From: Lates calcarifer
Taxonomy: Eukaryota > Chordata > Actinopteri > Centropomidae
Direction: 5' to 3'
DNA length: 64,000 nucleotides
Assembly: GCF_001640805.2 (NCBI RefSeq)
Contig: NC_066854.1
Span: forward strand, 10,349,775 to 10,413,774
Shown: in pieces, positions 1-12,600 of the stretch
Numbering within the stretch: position 1 is the stretch's first letter
How the letters are laid out: each line of letters starts with the position of its first letter
The notes under the pieces: model-generated
Seen by the model: only the letters and a program-made list of their open reading frames with translations
Told to the model about the DNA's origin: nothing
The model's database searches: none
Translations under genes and position numbers: made by a program

Positions 1-507
1 CAAACTCACTTCACCTCCTGAACCTGCCATCTCTGCTGGCCTGAGATCAGGACTCTAACCCTAACCCTTAAAATGAATTGTTAGAAAAAGACACACAGTG
101 AGCTTCCTAACCTGTAAACTGAATGTTATTTTTAGGATCATTGTGCTTGTTAATTCCTGTTAATCAGTGCATTGTGTCACCTCTAAACTACATCAAGCTT
201 TTCTCATAGGAATGTCTCAATCAGCTTTGTAGAAAAGGCTGAAAGGTCTAATTATAGAAGTTTGACTTTTTGAAATGTGGATGGGAATGTAGCAAACTCC
301 AGACATGCTGTCCTGAAAGAGTTTGTTCACTCAGTCTGAAGCATTGTAACAAGTAGCTGATCAGAAATGATGCGCTGTGAATGTTGGAAGCAGAGATGGG
401 AAATTAGACATAAAGATTAACAAGCCTTGAAAAGTTGTAGATGTTGAGAAACGCTAACAGTTGTTACACTGTCATCAGTCTTTCTCTTATCTTCTCGTCT
501 GCTGCAG

Positions 508-2936
508 GTTTGTGAGCTGGTGAAGTTTATGATCGAACACTGTCAGCAGATTCTAGGGGAGGATCCATCCTCTCTGTTTGGAGGGCCGCCAACAAGACTC
601 AACACTGACGAGACGGGATCAGGTACAGAAACAATGGAAACGTGACAGTGTGATATCTCTGGTTAACACTGGGCATAGCTACAGTGTTATTCATTGACTT
701 TGATAACCATTATTATAATATCACTGAACTGTAATGCTGTGTTAGAGCAGACTGTAACACCAAGTAATAATTACTTTTCTTATGTTATGGAAATGAATGA
801 AACACGAAAACGTAGCAGTATGGATTAAGAATCTATTCCTTTTATGTAAAGCGTGTTATTTGTAAAAAGTGAAGAAAAGGGTTAGGGTTAGCTATGATGG
901 CTAAAACTTCAAACCCTAACCTTTAAAATTTTGTTTGGCATAAACAAGAAACAACTACACAAGTGACAAATGAATGGATTAGAACTTGGATGTCATTTTA
1001 TTTCATGGTTTCTTTAAACCATCTTTATCTCTGAAAAGCCAAAGATTGTAGAAAATTCTCTACACTGTATTACTGGCCGTCTTCTCTCCTCAGACTCGTG
1101 GATGTACCTCTGACCGACTCTTCCTACGACAGTCTGGAGAACGAGTTGGACAACAGCAGTGGTGGATCACCAAGCCTCTGCCAGCAGAAAGCAACTACAG
1201 TCCAAACCACTGCAGGGCAGCCTGGACTCCATCCTCACATTTAGCGACTACGACCAAGACACAGACCCTGATGTACACCCACCCAGACTGACGGGCTGCA
1301 ATGGTCTGAGGTCACGGCCACTTGTGAGAACCAGAGGCAGGAGACAGAACCCAGACTTCACCAGGCCCAGCCAGGACACACCAACTGTGGACACCTCTCC
1401 ACCCTGGACTCCCTGTCCTTGGAGGGTCGACACAGACCGAGGCGGCGCTCGGAGCCGGCTATAGCGTATGTGACCAAGTTTCAGCCATGTGTTTCAGGGG
1501 GCGCTGATGGTGAGGATGGTGAGGAAGAGCTTTCCAGGAAGCTGGCAGCCACACACTCCTTCACACACACTCCAGAGGTCAGGTCAAGAGAGGTGGAGGC
1601 GAGTCTGGGTTAAACCTGCGTGGTGGAGGTCAGCAGCTCTGGAAGCCAGCTCCTCCAGCCTTTCCTCTACCCCCACCTCCCCTGCACAACATGCTCCTCC
1701 TGGACTCCCTGGACTCCCCCAGCAGTGACCACACCAGGGCGATCAGGCGGGGGCTTCACCCAACCAAGACACACCTGCCGTCTGGATCCACTTTCCACCT
1801 CTGTCCCATCTACACCCTTCACCATCACCTCTGCTCTGACTTCCAGTGGATCTTCAGAGCTGGGACTAGTCCAAAAGACTCCCCACCCAAAAGAACCACT
1901 CAACTGGGGACTTTAAAAGCCTGCAGGGGCCTCCACCCAAACTCATGGCTGAGGAAAAGACCGGAGACTGTCACTAACCCAACAAGACAACTTGGACAAA
2001 GAAGAAGAGGACAAGACTGGGGGTGAGTAAACAGTAACTTAATCTTAATCAATTAAAACTGATGTAGGGTTGAATTATTTGAATTGCACAATCAGAGCTG
2101 AAGCTATTGATTGATCAATTAGTCATGACAACTGTATTTATGTCCACCAAACAGGGAGGACCCACTGAAAGCTGCTCACACTTGGGAAAGCTGGAGGAGG
2201 AGGAAAACTCATCTCCAGCAGGCCAACAAAAGCCCAAAGTGTCCAGAGCACTAAAGATTCAGGAGGAGGGGGCCACGCGAAGGGAAGGCCTGGCCACGAG
2301 CCCAAAAGCCCAGCGTCTTAAACAGGACTCATCCAGCCCCCCCTCTCACCACCGCTCTACAGGGAGCCTCCAGCTGCCCAAATCCTCCTGGGTTCATTCC
2401 CCAGACTCCCCGCCAAAGGCCAGCCCGCCAGCGACAGCCACGCCAGTCCTACAGCTGACGTCACCAACCAGAGGCGAGCAGCAGAGAGCGAGGCGAACGA
2501 GCTGAGCAGCGTCACCGTCTCTGTTTTACAAAGCAGAGTGCACCAGGCTCTGTCCCTGTTCAACGACACAAGTCTCACTCTGTAGAGGAGGAGCGTAACA
2601 CCGGCTCTATCAGCGCCGGGGGTCAGAGCCTGGACGGCAGCTCGTGGACCGAGCGTCCACCCTCACCCGGGCGAGGCTGCCCAGCGACCCGGGACTGAAG
2701 GTGTCCGAGGTGGATTCAAAGGGAGAGACAGCGGAGGCCCGTTTCTGCCTCTCCCCTACGCCACCAAAGCAGTGAGGGACTACTTCTCCTCACACCCACG
2801 CAGTAACCCCCAGAGCAGCCAGCAGGTGGCGCTCGCTCTGGTGGAGAGTCACAGGGAGTGGCTGAAGAGATGCAGCGATCCCTCAGCTGAGCCAGATTTT
2901 GACCAACTTCTGTTTGCAGAGGAATCCTACGTCTGA
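508..2936 (+). pseudogene. Frameshifted second copy of arhgap20 exons 14-16
   Basis: Exon 14 (508-622) is identical in length and reading to the functional exon at 18711-18825. Exon 15 (1094-2022) is 929 bases against 932 in the intact copy, with about 15 one-base indels. The first is a lost C near 1109, which shifts the frame at once. Exon 16 (2155-2936) is 782 bases against 789, with about 12 indels, and ends at the equivalent TGA. No continuous reading frame survives in exons 15 and 16, and only scraps of correct protein appear in alternating frames. The upstream arhgap20 exons, promoter and start codon are not present to its left within the window. It should not be counted as a gene unless independent reads confirm the duplication. 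Confidence 0.85.
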
Positions 2937-4375
2937 TCTGTACTGTAACTGGAGCGACATTAGATCAGGTAAAAGCACAACACAAGTCACTCAACTGCCA
3001 TGTCATAATGACAAAATGGACGCTAGAAATACAAATACAATACATCTCTGCTGTTTCAAACTAAAGAATTTAAATATTGCAGCTTTGAAAATGTTGATGT
3101 TTCATTACAATCCAGAGTTAACAGGTACACAAACCCTGAGAGGCAAATGAGAAAAAAAATTCTGTTGATTAAGTCTGATCTAAAGTATTTTTCCTCCTGT
3201 GTTTTAAGGGTTAGGGTTAGGTTACTTAAAACTTAAGTGTTAAGTTAATTTTGAATGTCTCCAAGCACACTTTACACAAGCTGCATATAATCTTACATAA
3301 CTTGCTAACACACAAAATTTTACAAAATCATATATTACAAAAATCCTGGCAAAAACTTTTTCCACCTGTTCTTACATCATAAACAGAAGAAGCAACTATT
3401 TATTTCAGACTTACAAATGGATCACCAGAACTTTTTCCCACTTGCCCTCAGGGCTTCCGTAGTACACAGCAATTATACTCACTACCTTAAAATAACTTTT
3501 GGATTGTGTCTTGATATTTGAAGTAGCACCTGAGTCTATAACTAGTTTCACACAAGACTTGGTAAGTTTTTAAAAATACATTTCAAACAAACAAATGAAG
3601 CTTATTCCATTGAAGGATGTGATTTTGCTTGAATGTCCTCAAGGCTGGATTTACACCTGCAGAAAGAATCTGTGTAAAGATGTTTATCACAGTCTAAACA
3701 GATGGATTGATTTGATATCAAACACGTTTTGTTTAAGGAACGTCACTTGTGTGTTTTTTTTAATTATATCAGGCCAAAGTTTAAACCTGCCAATTGAAAA
3801 ACTACCTGCTGTTGCCTTCTTTAATCACAAAGAAAGTAGCTGAATTGGCCATTAGCTAACTTAAGCAAAAAACAGGATTTTTCCCAAGGTTTAACAAACA
3901 CTATCTCCTATGAAGCATGTTCATACACAATTCGTTTACATATTCTGTGGGACACAAATTGGGATGGTTAAGGCTTGTGCTCAGCGCTAACACTGATTAT
4001 TATGACTTTTACCAAATATGGTCATCATACAGCTTGTGAACATTGGCAGTAACTTAAAATGTTATTGCATATGAACATAACTAATAGGAGGCATTGTTGG
4101 GTATAATTAGAATTTTTTCAGTCACTGTTAGTGTAAATGCAGCCTGGGTACACACTGTGACCGTGCATAGAACTGCTCTTTGCTTTCACTTTTTCAAAGT
4201 CAGTGCATATTTGAGCGGCATAACTAAAGCACAGCTTATATAATAAGAATCAGCAACACGTTCCGAATTTACACAAGTTGACTTTTGTAGATTAAGTTTG
4301 TGAGATTATTCACTATTTACAATTTTCATAGACATTCTTTAAAACTGCTTTTTGTGACGTCTGTGCTGCTTTTTG
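2937..4375. other. Downstream flank within the duplicate; no gene
   Basis: This AT-rich stretch repeats 21150-22591, the 3' flank or 3' UTR of arhgap20, with about seven one-base indels. It contains a short TTAGGG-like motif (3208-3223). I see no credible coding exon in it. Confidence 0.75.
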
Positions 4376-5375
4376 NNNNNNNNNNNNNNNNNNNNNNNNN
4401 NNNNNNNNNNNNNNNNNNNNNNNNNNNNNNNNNNNNNNNNNNNNNNNNNNNNNNNNNNNNNNNNNNNNNNNNNNNNNNNNNNNNNNNNNNNNNNNNNNNN
4501 NNNNNNNNNNNNNNNNNNNNNNNNNNNNNNNNNNNNNNNNNNNNNNNNNNNNNNNNNNNNNNNNNNNNNNNNNNNNNNNNNNNNNNNNNNNNNNNNNNNN
4601 NNNNNNNNNNNNNNNNNNNNNNNNNNNNNNNNNNNNNNNNNNNNNNNNNNNNNNNNNNNNNNNNNNNNNNNNNNNNNNNNNNNNNNNNNNNNNNNNNNNN
4701 NNNNNNNNNNNNNNNNNNNNNNNNNNNNNNNNNNNNNNNNNNNNNNNNNNNNNNNNNNNNNNNNNNNNNNNNNNNNNNNNNNNNNNNNNNNNNNNNNNNN
4801 NNNNNNNNNNNNNNNNNNNNNNNNNNNNNNNNNNNNNNNNNNNNNNNNNNNNNNNNNNNNNNNNNNNNNNNNNNNNNNNNNNNNNNNNNNNNNNNNNNNN
4901 NNNNNNNNNNNNNNNNNNNNNNNNNNNNNNNNNNNNNNNNNNNNNNNNNNNNNNNNNNNNNNNNNNNNNNNNNNNNNNNNNNNNNNNNNNNNNNNNNNNN
5001 NNNNNNNNNNNNNNNNNNNNNNNNNNNNNNNNNNNNNNNNNNNNNNNNNNNNNNNNNNNNNNNNNNNNNNNNNNNNNNNNNNNNNNNNNNNNNNNNNNNN
5101 NNNNNNNNNNNNNNNNNNNNNNNNNNNNNNNNNNNNNNNNNNNNNNNNNNNNNNNNNNNNNNNNNNNNNNNNNNNNNNNNNNNNNNNNNNNNNNNNNNNN
5201 NNNNNNNNNNNNNNNNNNNNNNNNNNNNNNNNNNNNNNNNNNNNNNNNNNNNNNNNNNNNNNNNNNNNNNNNNNNNNNNNNNNNNNNNNNNNNNNNNNNN
5301 NNNNNNNNNNNNNNNNNNNNNNNNNNNNNNNNNNNNNNNNNNNNNNNNNNNNNNNNNNNNNNNNNNNNNNNNNNN
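4376..5375. other. Assembly gap, exactly 1000 N
   Basis: The run of N is exactly 1000 bases long, a conventional placeholder for a gap of unknown size. Duplicate sequence lies on its left and unique sequence upstream of arhgap20 on its right. Any reading frame drawn through it is meaningless. Confidence 0.99.
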
Positions 5376-6573
5376 ATTTGGGGAATGAATACTCAGTGTC
5401 TCTGTTCTTCACTTTGTGGCCTCGTTCTTCTTTAGCCCAGTTTGTGGCCCACTTCTGTTTCTAGAAGGACAATTGATTTTGGGGCAATAGTTATTTTTCC
5501 TTTTGAAAATGTGCCAGGTTCACACGCTCCCTTTAAAATCCACTCCTTCCTCTATATGGTCAGATGTTTACTTGCATTCATTGTGTGTGTGTAGACAACA
5601 TTTATCACAAATTGTTGACTACACCACTGTATCACTTACACCTGCATTACCACTCACAGAAAATGTCCTTTGTAGACTTAATTGAGGGTGAATCACTTCA
5701 TTTAAGGTGTGAATGTGCCCTACATTACAACCTTATGGCCTAGATTACACTCAGTACTATTCATGACTGTTTCCCAGAGACAGGAATCTAATAATGTGGC
5801 CTCAGACTGATGGAGAGCCTGGAGCTACTGTACTGACAGTGAGCATCACACTCACTCTGCTGACCTATAATCTGAACGTTTGTCTGTTGGATCTGACTGA
5901 ATGTTCACAGGATTCCTTTGTCTGTTTTCATCCATCCTGATGTAACCCCTGGTTTTTTTGACACTGCCCTTATCACTCACTTATTTTATTCTAATTCTTT
6001 ATTCTATTATTTTATTAACCTAAATATCTTCAGAGTAATATCTGTAACGGAATGAAATTGTGTCTGTTAATAGACAACACTGATGTGTAGTCCAGAATAA
6101 CTTGTTGACTGACGGCAGGGTGAAATCATTGACATTTTTCCAGTGGAGTTTGGTGTCAGTTATTACACCTGTCCCGCAAATGTATTGAAACAAGCTGATA
6201 CCCATAACAGTCTAATGATGTCACGTCTCTTGCTGGTTGTTTTAGGGTAAATTTTATTGTCTACTAAAATTAATACAACAGTTTGGTTAAAAATAGGTAG
6301 ACCTATTTTTTGCAGCGTGTTGGCGCCGCCTCCGCTGTGTGCGTAAAGACGCATTAAGAAGTGGCACAGCGTCTGATAATCCAGACAGGAGGTGCTTTGG
6401 TTACAGCACAGCCTTTCATTCATGGTGAGGAGAGCGGGACAACTGTGGGACCAGCAGTTACTGACTTCTTTTTTTTTTTTACTCATCTGAACTTTTCCTC
6501 CTCACAGGTTTTAGTTCACGTCGCTGTTCGCAGACTGAAAGTTTTCAGCGACTTCTCGCGAGCTTGTGTTGAG
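5376..6573 (+). other. Upstream region and probable 5' UTR of arhgap20
   Basis: No protein-coding exon is evident. Base composition rises in G and C from about 6300, with CpG-containing segments (for example near 6318-6345), as expected near a transcription start. A pyrimidine-rich tract ending in CACAG at about 6485-6508 could be a 3' splice site for a leader exon. The transcription start cannot be fixed from sequence alone. Confidence 0.45.
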
Positions 6574-6654
6574 ATGGTCTCTACCTCCCGGAGACGGAGG
6601 TTATTGATGGGATTTCTCTCTCCCCTGCATCACCTGAGGACAGTCGGACAGTGA
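6574..6654 (+). promoter_or_regulatory. Upstream ORF in the arhgap20 leader
   Basis: An ATG at 6574 opens a 27-codon frame, stop included, that ends at 6654. That is 24 bases before the start codon chosen for arhgap20 at 6679. If this part of the leader is transcribed, the uORF could reduce translation of the main frame. Conservation is unknown. Confidence 0.35.
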
Positions 6655-6678
6655 GCCGGAGGAGCGTCTGCAGGCTGG

Positions 6679-9600
6679 ATGGACAACATGTCTCCACAGC
6701 AGCAGGAGGACAGCCTCGGCCGAGGCGGTGGACAGCAGGAAAACAAACGGGTATGCCGATTTTATTAGTAGACATGTCTGATTCAGATGCTGTTATTTTA
6801 CCTCCTTTGTTCACCTTTTAGACTTATTTATCGGATAAACCAGTAAAAACTGTCATATTTTCCTCGGAGGTAACTGAAAGAGCCGATTATGAGCGCGGTT
6901 CGATCAGGTGAACGTTTAGTTCAGGGTTCAAGGGTTTTACCCAAATCACACCCTGCCTCCATTAAAACAGCTGAACTTGTTAAGACAGTCAGACAAAGAC
7001 AACAGGAATATCATAGAGGTGCAGCGCCACGGGACACGCACCGTCTAAGCTTAGGTTTGGAGATACCATTAAAAACACCGGTGATTAAGTCAGATGTAAA
7101 GTAACTACACACTAATGACCCACAAACCCGGCCAACAGGAAGTGTATCTCCAAAATAAAGTTTACCTCGCATCAATAACGCACTAATTATTGGTGATTAA
7201 TAGCCAATAATTTACTTCATATCAAACGTAGCAAATTACCTTAACACCCAAACCTATTCTGTCTTATTTGCACTTAATTTGAACCAACTAAACTAAACCA
7301 GTCAACAAATGGTTTCTAATATATTACAATATAATTGCAAGCAGGTTTACAAATGTAATAATATTTAATTATATTTGCTTACATCATTATAGATGTAAAT
7401 CATTTAAGAAGTGTTTGTGCACTGGTTATAAAAGCTAAGTAAGGGTGTTAAAAATAAAGTGGCACTGCCTACATTATTATGATTATTAAACTTTACTAGT
7501 GTGGAAAAATATTACAGGAAATGTACACGTCAAGTATCCACTGTAATTAGGTTTTATAACATATTAGTTTTGATGCTTTGACTCCAGCACATCTCTCTGT
7601 AGCATCTGATTAATCACAGCCGATGGTGATTCACCACTGGTGAACCACTTTAATATAATATGTTAAGTTACATGCCTACAGGTGCATGTTTACTGTTACT
7701 GTTGAATAATTTATATATATGATCCTGTAGTATCAAAATCTGACCTGTAGGTCAGCAGTTTAGTTTTTGGTGTTGTAGGTTTCTGCACTGTGAATGAGCT
7801 GAAACCATTAAATAAATCAATTAACCAATTAATCTGATAATTGATTAATCATTTAATTTTCAAAATTTGGAAAAATTCAAAAAATTCTAAGGCTCAATTT
7901 TTCTGCTCGTCTCTGCTCTGAATCACTGTAAATTGACTGTTTTTTGGTCTTGTTATATTTAGTTGGTAAGACCAGTCAGTTAAATCAATAATGAAAATAA
8001 CCATTAGCTGCACCTCAACTGTCCTTTGCCCATTTAGGATGTCATATCTCCCACTGAATCTGGTCAGTTGTTCATCTGTAATTAACTAGACTGTTGTGTG
8101 ACTGACATATGACATGATGACAGTACAATTAATGTCTGAGGAAGACATGAAAATGTCATGAAGTTTTTTTTACAATAATAATATGCAAACCTACATGTTA
8201 GCCTTCTGTTAGCATTTTATTAATTGATTAATTTGTTCATCAGTCAGTCTGCTCTTTAGTGGCTGTGAGACGTCATGGTAACGTACAGAGGCTACAGTCT
8301 GATCTGTGTCCTTGTTTTATTAATGATTGATTCCTCATGTGCTCCAGCGTCTCATCTGTATGTCTGTATGTACTGTCCCTGCTGGCTCTGTGACAAGTTT
8401 TGACAGGATGAGTAAATACAGTGCATTTCCACCTGAAATGAACCCAAGTCCCCTGAGAGTTAATGAAACAGGCCAGAAAACAACCTTTTCAACACCAGTG
8501 AGAGTCAGATAGTGTCAGACTGTCGATTTCAGCATGGACTGTGTTAGCCTTGTTTTTCATCGCTGCACCATTATGAACTACAGTTTTCAATGCTTTCCTA
8601 TTGAATGTATTTTAGAGATAGATTTTCTTCTAAACTTGAGTTAGATGAGGCAGAGACATGTGTTATCAGTGAAAAGTTTTGATGTCAAAATGATCTCGAT
8701 ATTTAACATTTCACATGCTTAACAGCTGGCTCTGACAAGAACAACAACATATGGGGAAAAGAATTATTTTAATATAGGAAAGCCATTTTTTCTTCCTCAT
8801 CTGCTTTGTGTTGTGACAGGGTCAATAATATTAGAGCTAATCTGGTGTTGGTCAATAGACCTGTTTCCCAGCAGAAACACATTATGTTATTTTTAAGACT
8901 GAAAGGTTACATTGTAATGCTGTGGCTGGAGAGTAAGGAATGTTTCACCACTGTGTGACCCAGCTAAATCAATGATATTACATTGTGAAATGTCAAAAAT
9001 GTGTGGAGGTGCATGGCGGTTGAAGGATGGACGGGGATTGATCTTTTCTCACTGTGGGGCTTTTAATGTGTCTGGACTGAGAGTGTTGAAACGCCTGCAG
9101 ACAAATTGACTGCGATGTTGGTCTCCACCACTTTGGTCCAGACTCACATATATCAACAACTATTTGATGGATTGCTATAAATTCATGTTCCCCTCAGGAT
9201 GAATTGTAGTGATTGGTGATCCCCTGAGGCTTATCTAGAGAAAAACTAATGACAGTCCCATCAGCCACAGCTGTATGGGACACTAGACAACAATGATTAT
9301 ACTTTAACTATTTACTAATTTTACAAAATGTTCAAGTGCAGTTTTATTATGACACTACTTGGCTTGCTGCAGTTGACAAGATAGGAAAGCTATCAAAAAG
9401 TAGCCCACTGATGTTTGTTGCAGCAGTCCCTGAACGCTCCCACTTTGGCTAATTAGCCAGTTTTAGTGTGCTAACATGCTGAATTCAGTTAGTGAAAACT
9501 GTAAAAATGACTGTTTAGCATGCCGATGTTAGCGGTAAACTTGTGCTTCATTGTGCTTCAGTGCAGCCTCACGCAGCTGCTAGCATGGTTGTAAACTGGC

Positions 9601-12600
9601 TGTTCTATCACTGTTAAAGCTTTTTATTCAGTAAGAATCAGGATGATGTTTACACAAATTGCTGGTACCAGTTAAGGTGGAAAACTATATGAAATGTTCC
9701 ATGTTGTCATCCTGTTGGAAACAGTTATTTTCTGTTATTTCCATCTGTCTGTTTTTACCAACATGATGGAACTGAGCTCTGGCTATTCCTGGAGTCACTG
9801 TGGTTACAGTGTTACTTGCAAACTGCCATAAATTATAACATTTCAAGGTAGATTGCTGCAGTAACATAGATGGATAGTTGACTTGTTCACATTACACCAC
9901 AGGCTGGATGATAAAAATCCAGAGAATTTAAACTTCCTCTACATTAAGAGCTTGATCATGTAACTACTATAATCTGGCCAAGAAAACCCATGCTCAACAC
10001 AGTAACTATTAGGTGACCATGCCACAGAGTGTGTTAATCGGACATACAGTGAAACATCTGTGGTTATGTAATGGTTGTTTGTCACCTTACTTCACACTCA
10101 CAAATCCTCCTACAATTAGATTAAATGAAACTTTAATGATCCTCACGGGGCAACCAGGATAATAGGATCCATCAAAGAAGAATAGGATCTCAACAAGGCT
10201 GCAAGCAGCATCTGGTGGTGTGCAGAACAACAGGAACAGTGACAGATATGATGTTTTTGACACTTAAACATATGGAGTATGAGTATGTACTATAAAAAAC
10301 ATGACTTTCCATTATCTTCTACATGCAGCAAAGTCACTTCACTGAAGGTGTGAGAAAGGTCAGGAGAGTCATGGCAGAGACAGATCGAGGCTGCAAAGTG
10401 CTGAAGGAAGTACAGACTGTAAAATGTTGTCTCCCTAGCTAATCTCCATGCTCTGACATTCCTCTGTTTAAATTCTCATGTTTCAATCTGCTGTTCTTGT
10501 CGTTTTGGAGGCCACAGTCAGTCCCAGCACTGTGATGAATGTACTGAACATTAGGATGCTTATGTAACCAATGAAGAGAGTGTAAACATGACGTAGATGT
10601 GGAGTAAGTTAGCGCCAGGATTTGAGCCTTTTTGGTTTTGCGGAGCTGTTTTATGTGTAATTACATGTTTGAGTAGAGAAGGTGTAGTGTACTAGATGTA
10701 GGTGACTTTTTCAAAAAACCCTAGGATACATTTAGTGTATGTTACATCTATATTAATAATGCTGTGGTCGGACAACACTTTGACTTTGATGAACTTTTTT
10801 TTGTCCTTTTTAGCGGATGAAATCTCAGAGTTACCGGCGTCAGTCTGCCCCGTCTCTGGTCATCACCAAGGCTCTCACCAGGTCCAAGACTCTCTCCAGG
10901 TACTGGTTCTAGTTCTGGCTGGCTTTGTGTTCACACTTGTTTTTTTCAAACACAACTGGAATGTCACTGATACCTCAGCAGAGGTCACACAATCCTACAC
11001 ATTTCTGCACAATATTTCCTGAGAAATTGATGAAAATGTTGAAAAACGCCCTACCAAAATGCACTGGGTTTGTCCCTAGTCTATGCTGCATCCCTCCACT
11101 AGGTTTGGTACAAATAATAAATACAAATAATAGACCAATTGGAACTGAAACTCTATTAACGCTATTCAGACAGTCTTCTTGTGGTTGGTAGTCCATTACC
11201 AGGGTTGAGTGACAGCTTTCACACCAGCCTAAAAGAACCAGACCAAACAGGCAAATGCAGAGTGCACAGAGTTTGTTTGAGCCAAACAGGTTAAGCGTGA
11301 GAGTAACAAGTCCTGTACATGATCATTATGCAGATACTGAGGAGTGAAACTTCAAATAATCTTAAATCTGGAAGGAAGCACTTGTACATTGGCTTTGACT
11401 ATGACAGTAACAATGATCTTATTAAGTACAAGGTTCGTAGAGCAGGAAACAGCACTTTTCCTGCAGCTGAAGCTGCCTCAGTTTTGTTTACACCAGCAGG
11501 TGTAAGTTGATGCTTAGTGTCATCACACAGTTCAACAGGAGGTGAGCAGGTCAGTGAAAACATCCTCATCCAGTTCTCTAACGCAGAGGTCACAGAGGTC
11601 AGGCCACACTGACAAAACCCTGAGGCCACACGCTCACACATGTGCACACACACACATTCACACTCACATGACCCCAGGCACAACCCTGAGTGAGGTGTTG
11701 AGTCCACTCGGATAGATAATCCTGCTGTAACCAGACTTATCAGAGGATCAGGCAGCTATTAATAGTCTCTGTCTTTGAACATATGGACTGGGAAAGTGAG
11801 GAAGAAATAACCTCATTAAAAAGCTCCTACAGAGGTGGGCACCCGACCAGACCGTTAATAGTTGTGCTCATTCAGAAATAATCAGTTTTCTACTATTTTT
11901 GTTCTTTGATTTGGTTTAAATTGGTCTTGAGTGCAAGAGCAGGGAGCGATCATGTGTCTTCGAGAACTCTTTACATAGACGTTAGCTATGTTCTGTGTAT
12001 TAGCATTAAGCACTGAATATGGAAAATAACATTTTCTGTTTGCGTTTGATTTTGACCTGAAATCCCACAAACAACTCCCACATCTCCAGCTTTTATGCTA
12101 AGCTAAGCTAACTGGCTGCAGGCTAATCAAATAAACCTATTTTCCAGAATTTCTTTAAATGGTGACCTGGCTATGAACTTAACAAAAATAAAATTCCAAT
12201 AATAAAATAGTCAATGATTTTGAATTAATATTCAGTAACACTTTCAGTGATATCTTTTTATTTACATTTATTTTTTATTTACAAAGTCCCTATTCAGATT
12301 TTGCTTGGGAAAAGCATCAATTTAAAGTCCTATTTTGCAGTGACTTTACATTTGACTTTGTGAAACCTGCAGATGCCCTGACCTCCCACTGCACTCAATT
12401 CTCAACCTAATCACCTATGACTTAAAATTACATAATACAAATTACATAATGAAAGGTACATGGGTGACTCTGATGTCTCATCAATCTCCATTGAGGGAGA
12501 CAGAGATCTGAAGTGAATAATCTAATGAACGGGGCACTGACTGAGTCTTTCTATTTACACTGAGACATCACCACCAAACATGCCTTTAGATAAACTAACA

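Larger units (their letters stand above)
1..4375 (+). repeat. Near-identical direct duplicate of 18204-22591 (probable assembly artefact)
   Basis: Base 1 aligns with 18204 and base 4375 with 22591, in the same orientation and almost without substitutions (one G/A change seen near 3472). The two copies are 4375 and 4388 bases long and differ by about 35 to 40 single-base insertions or deletions, often in short homopolymers. The copy holds arhgap20 exons 14 to 16, their introns and about 1.4 kb of downstream DNA. It stops exactly at a 1000-N gap, whereas the other copy continues smoothly into unique sequence. This pattern fits an unpolished or redundant contig placed beside the true locus. A very young real tandem duplication is the alternative, but evolutionary divergence should also produce substitutions. 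Confidence 0.9.
6751..10813 (+). other. arhgap20 intron 1 (4.1 kb), with dispersed repeats
   Basis: The intron runs between GT at 6751 and AG at 10812-10813. No additional exon was recognised. It holds repeat remnants listed separately at 7790-8020, 9120-9600 and 10117-10160; the rest is AT-rich unique-looking sequence. Confidence 0.7.

Noticed and set aside
1159..2505. Several 60-130-residue frames read as separate small genes
   Set aside because: They are pieces of arhgap20 exons 15 and 16 in alternating frames caused by one-base indels in the duplicate.
4300..5464. Long open frames of about 360 residues on both strands
   Set aside because: They consist almost entirely of unknown residues translated from the 1000-N gap.
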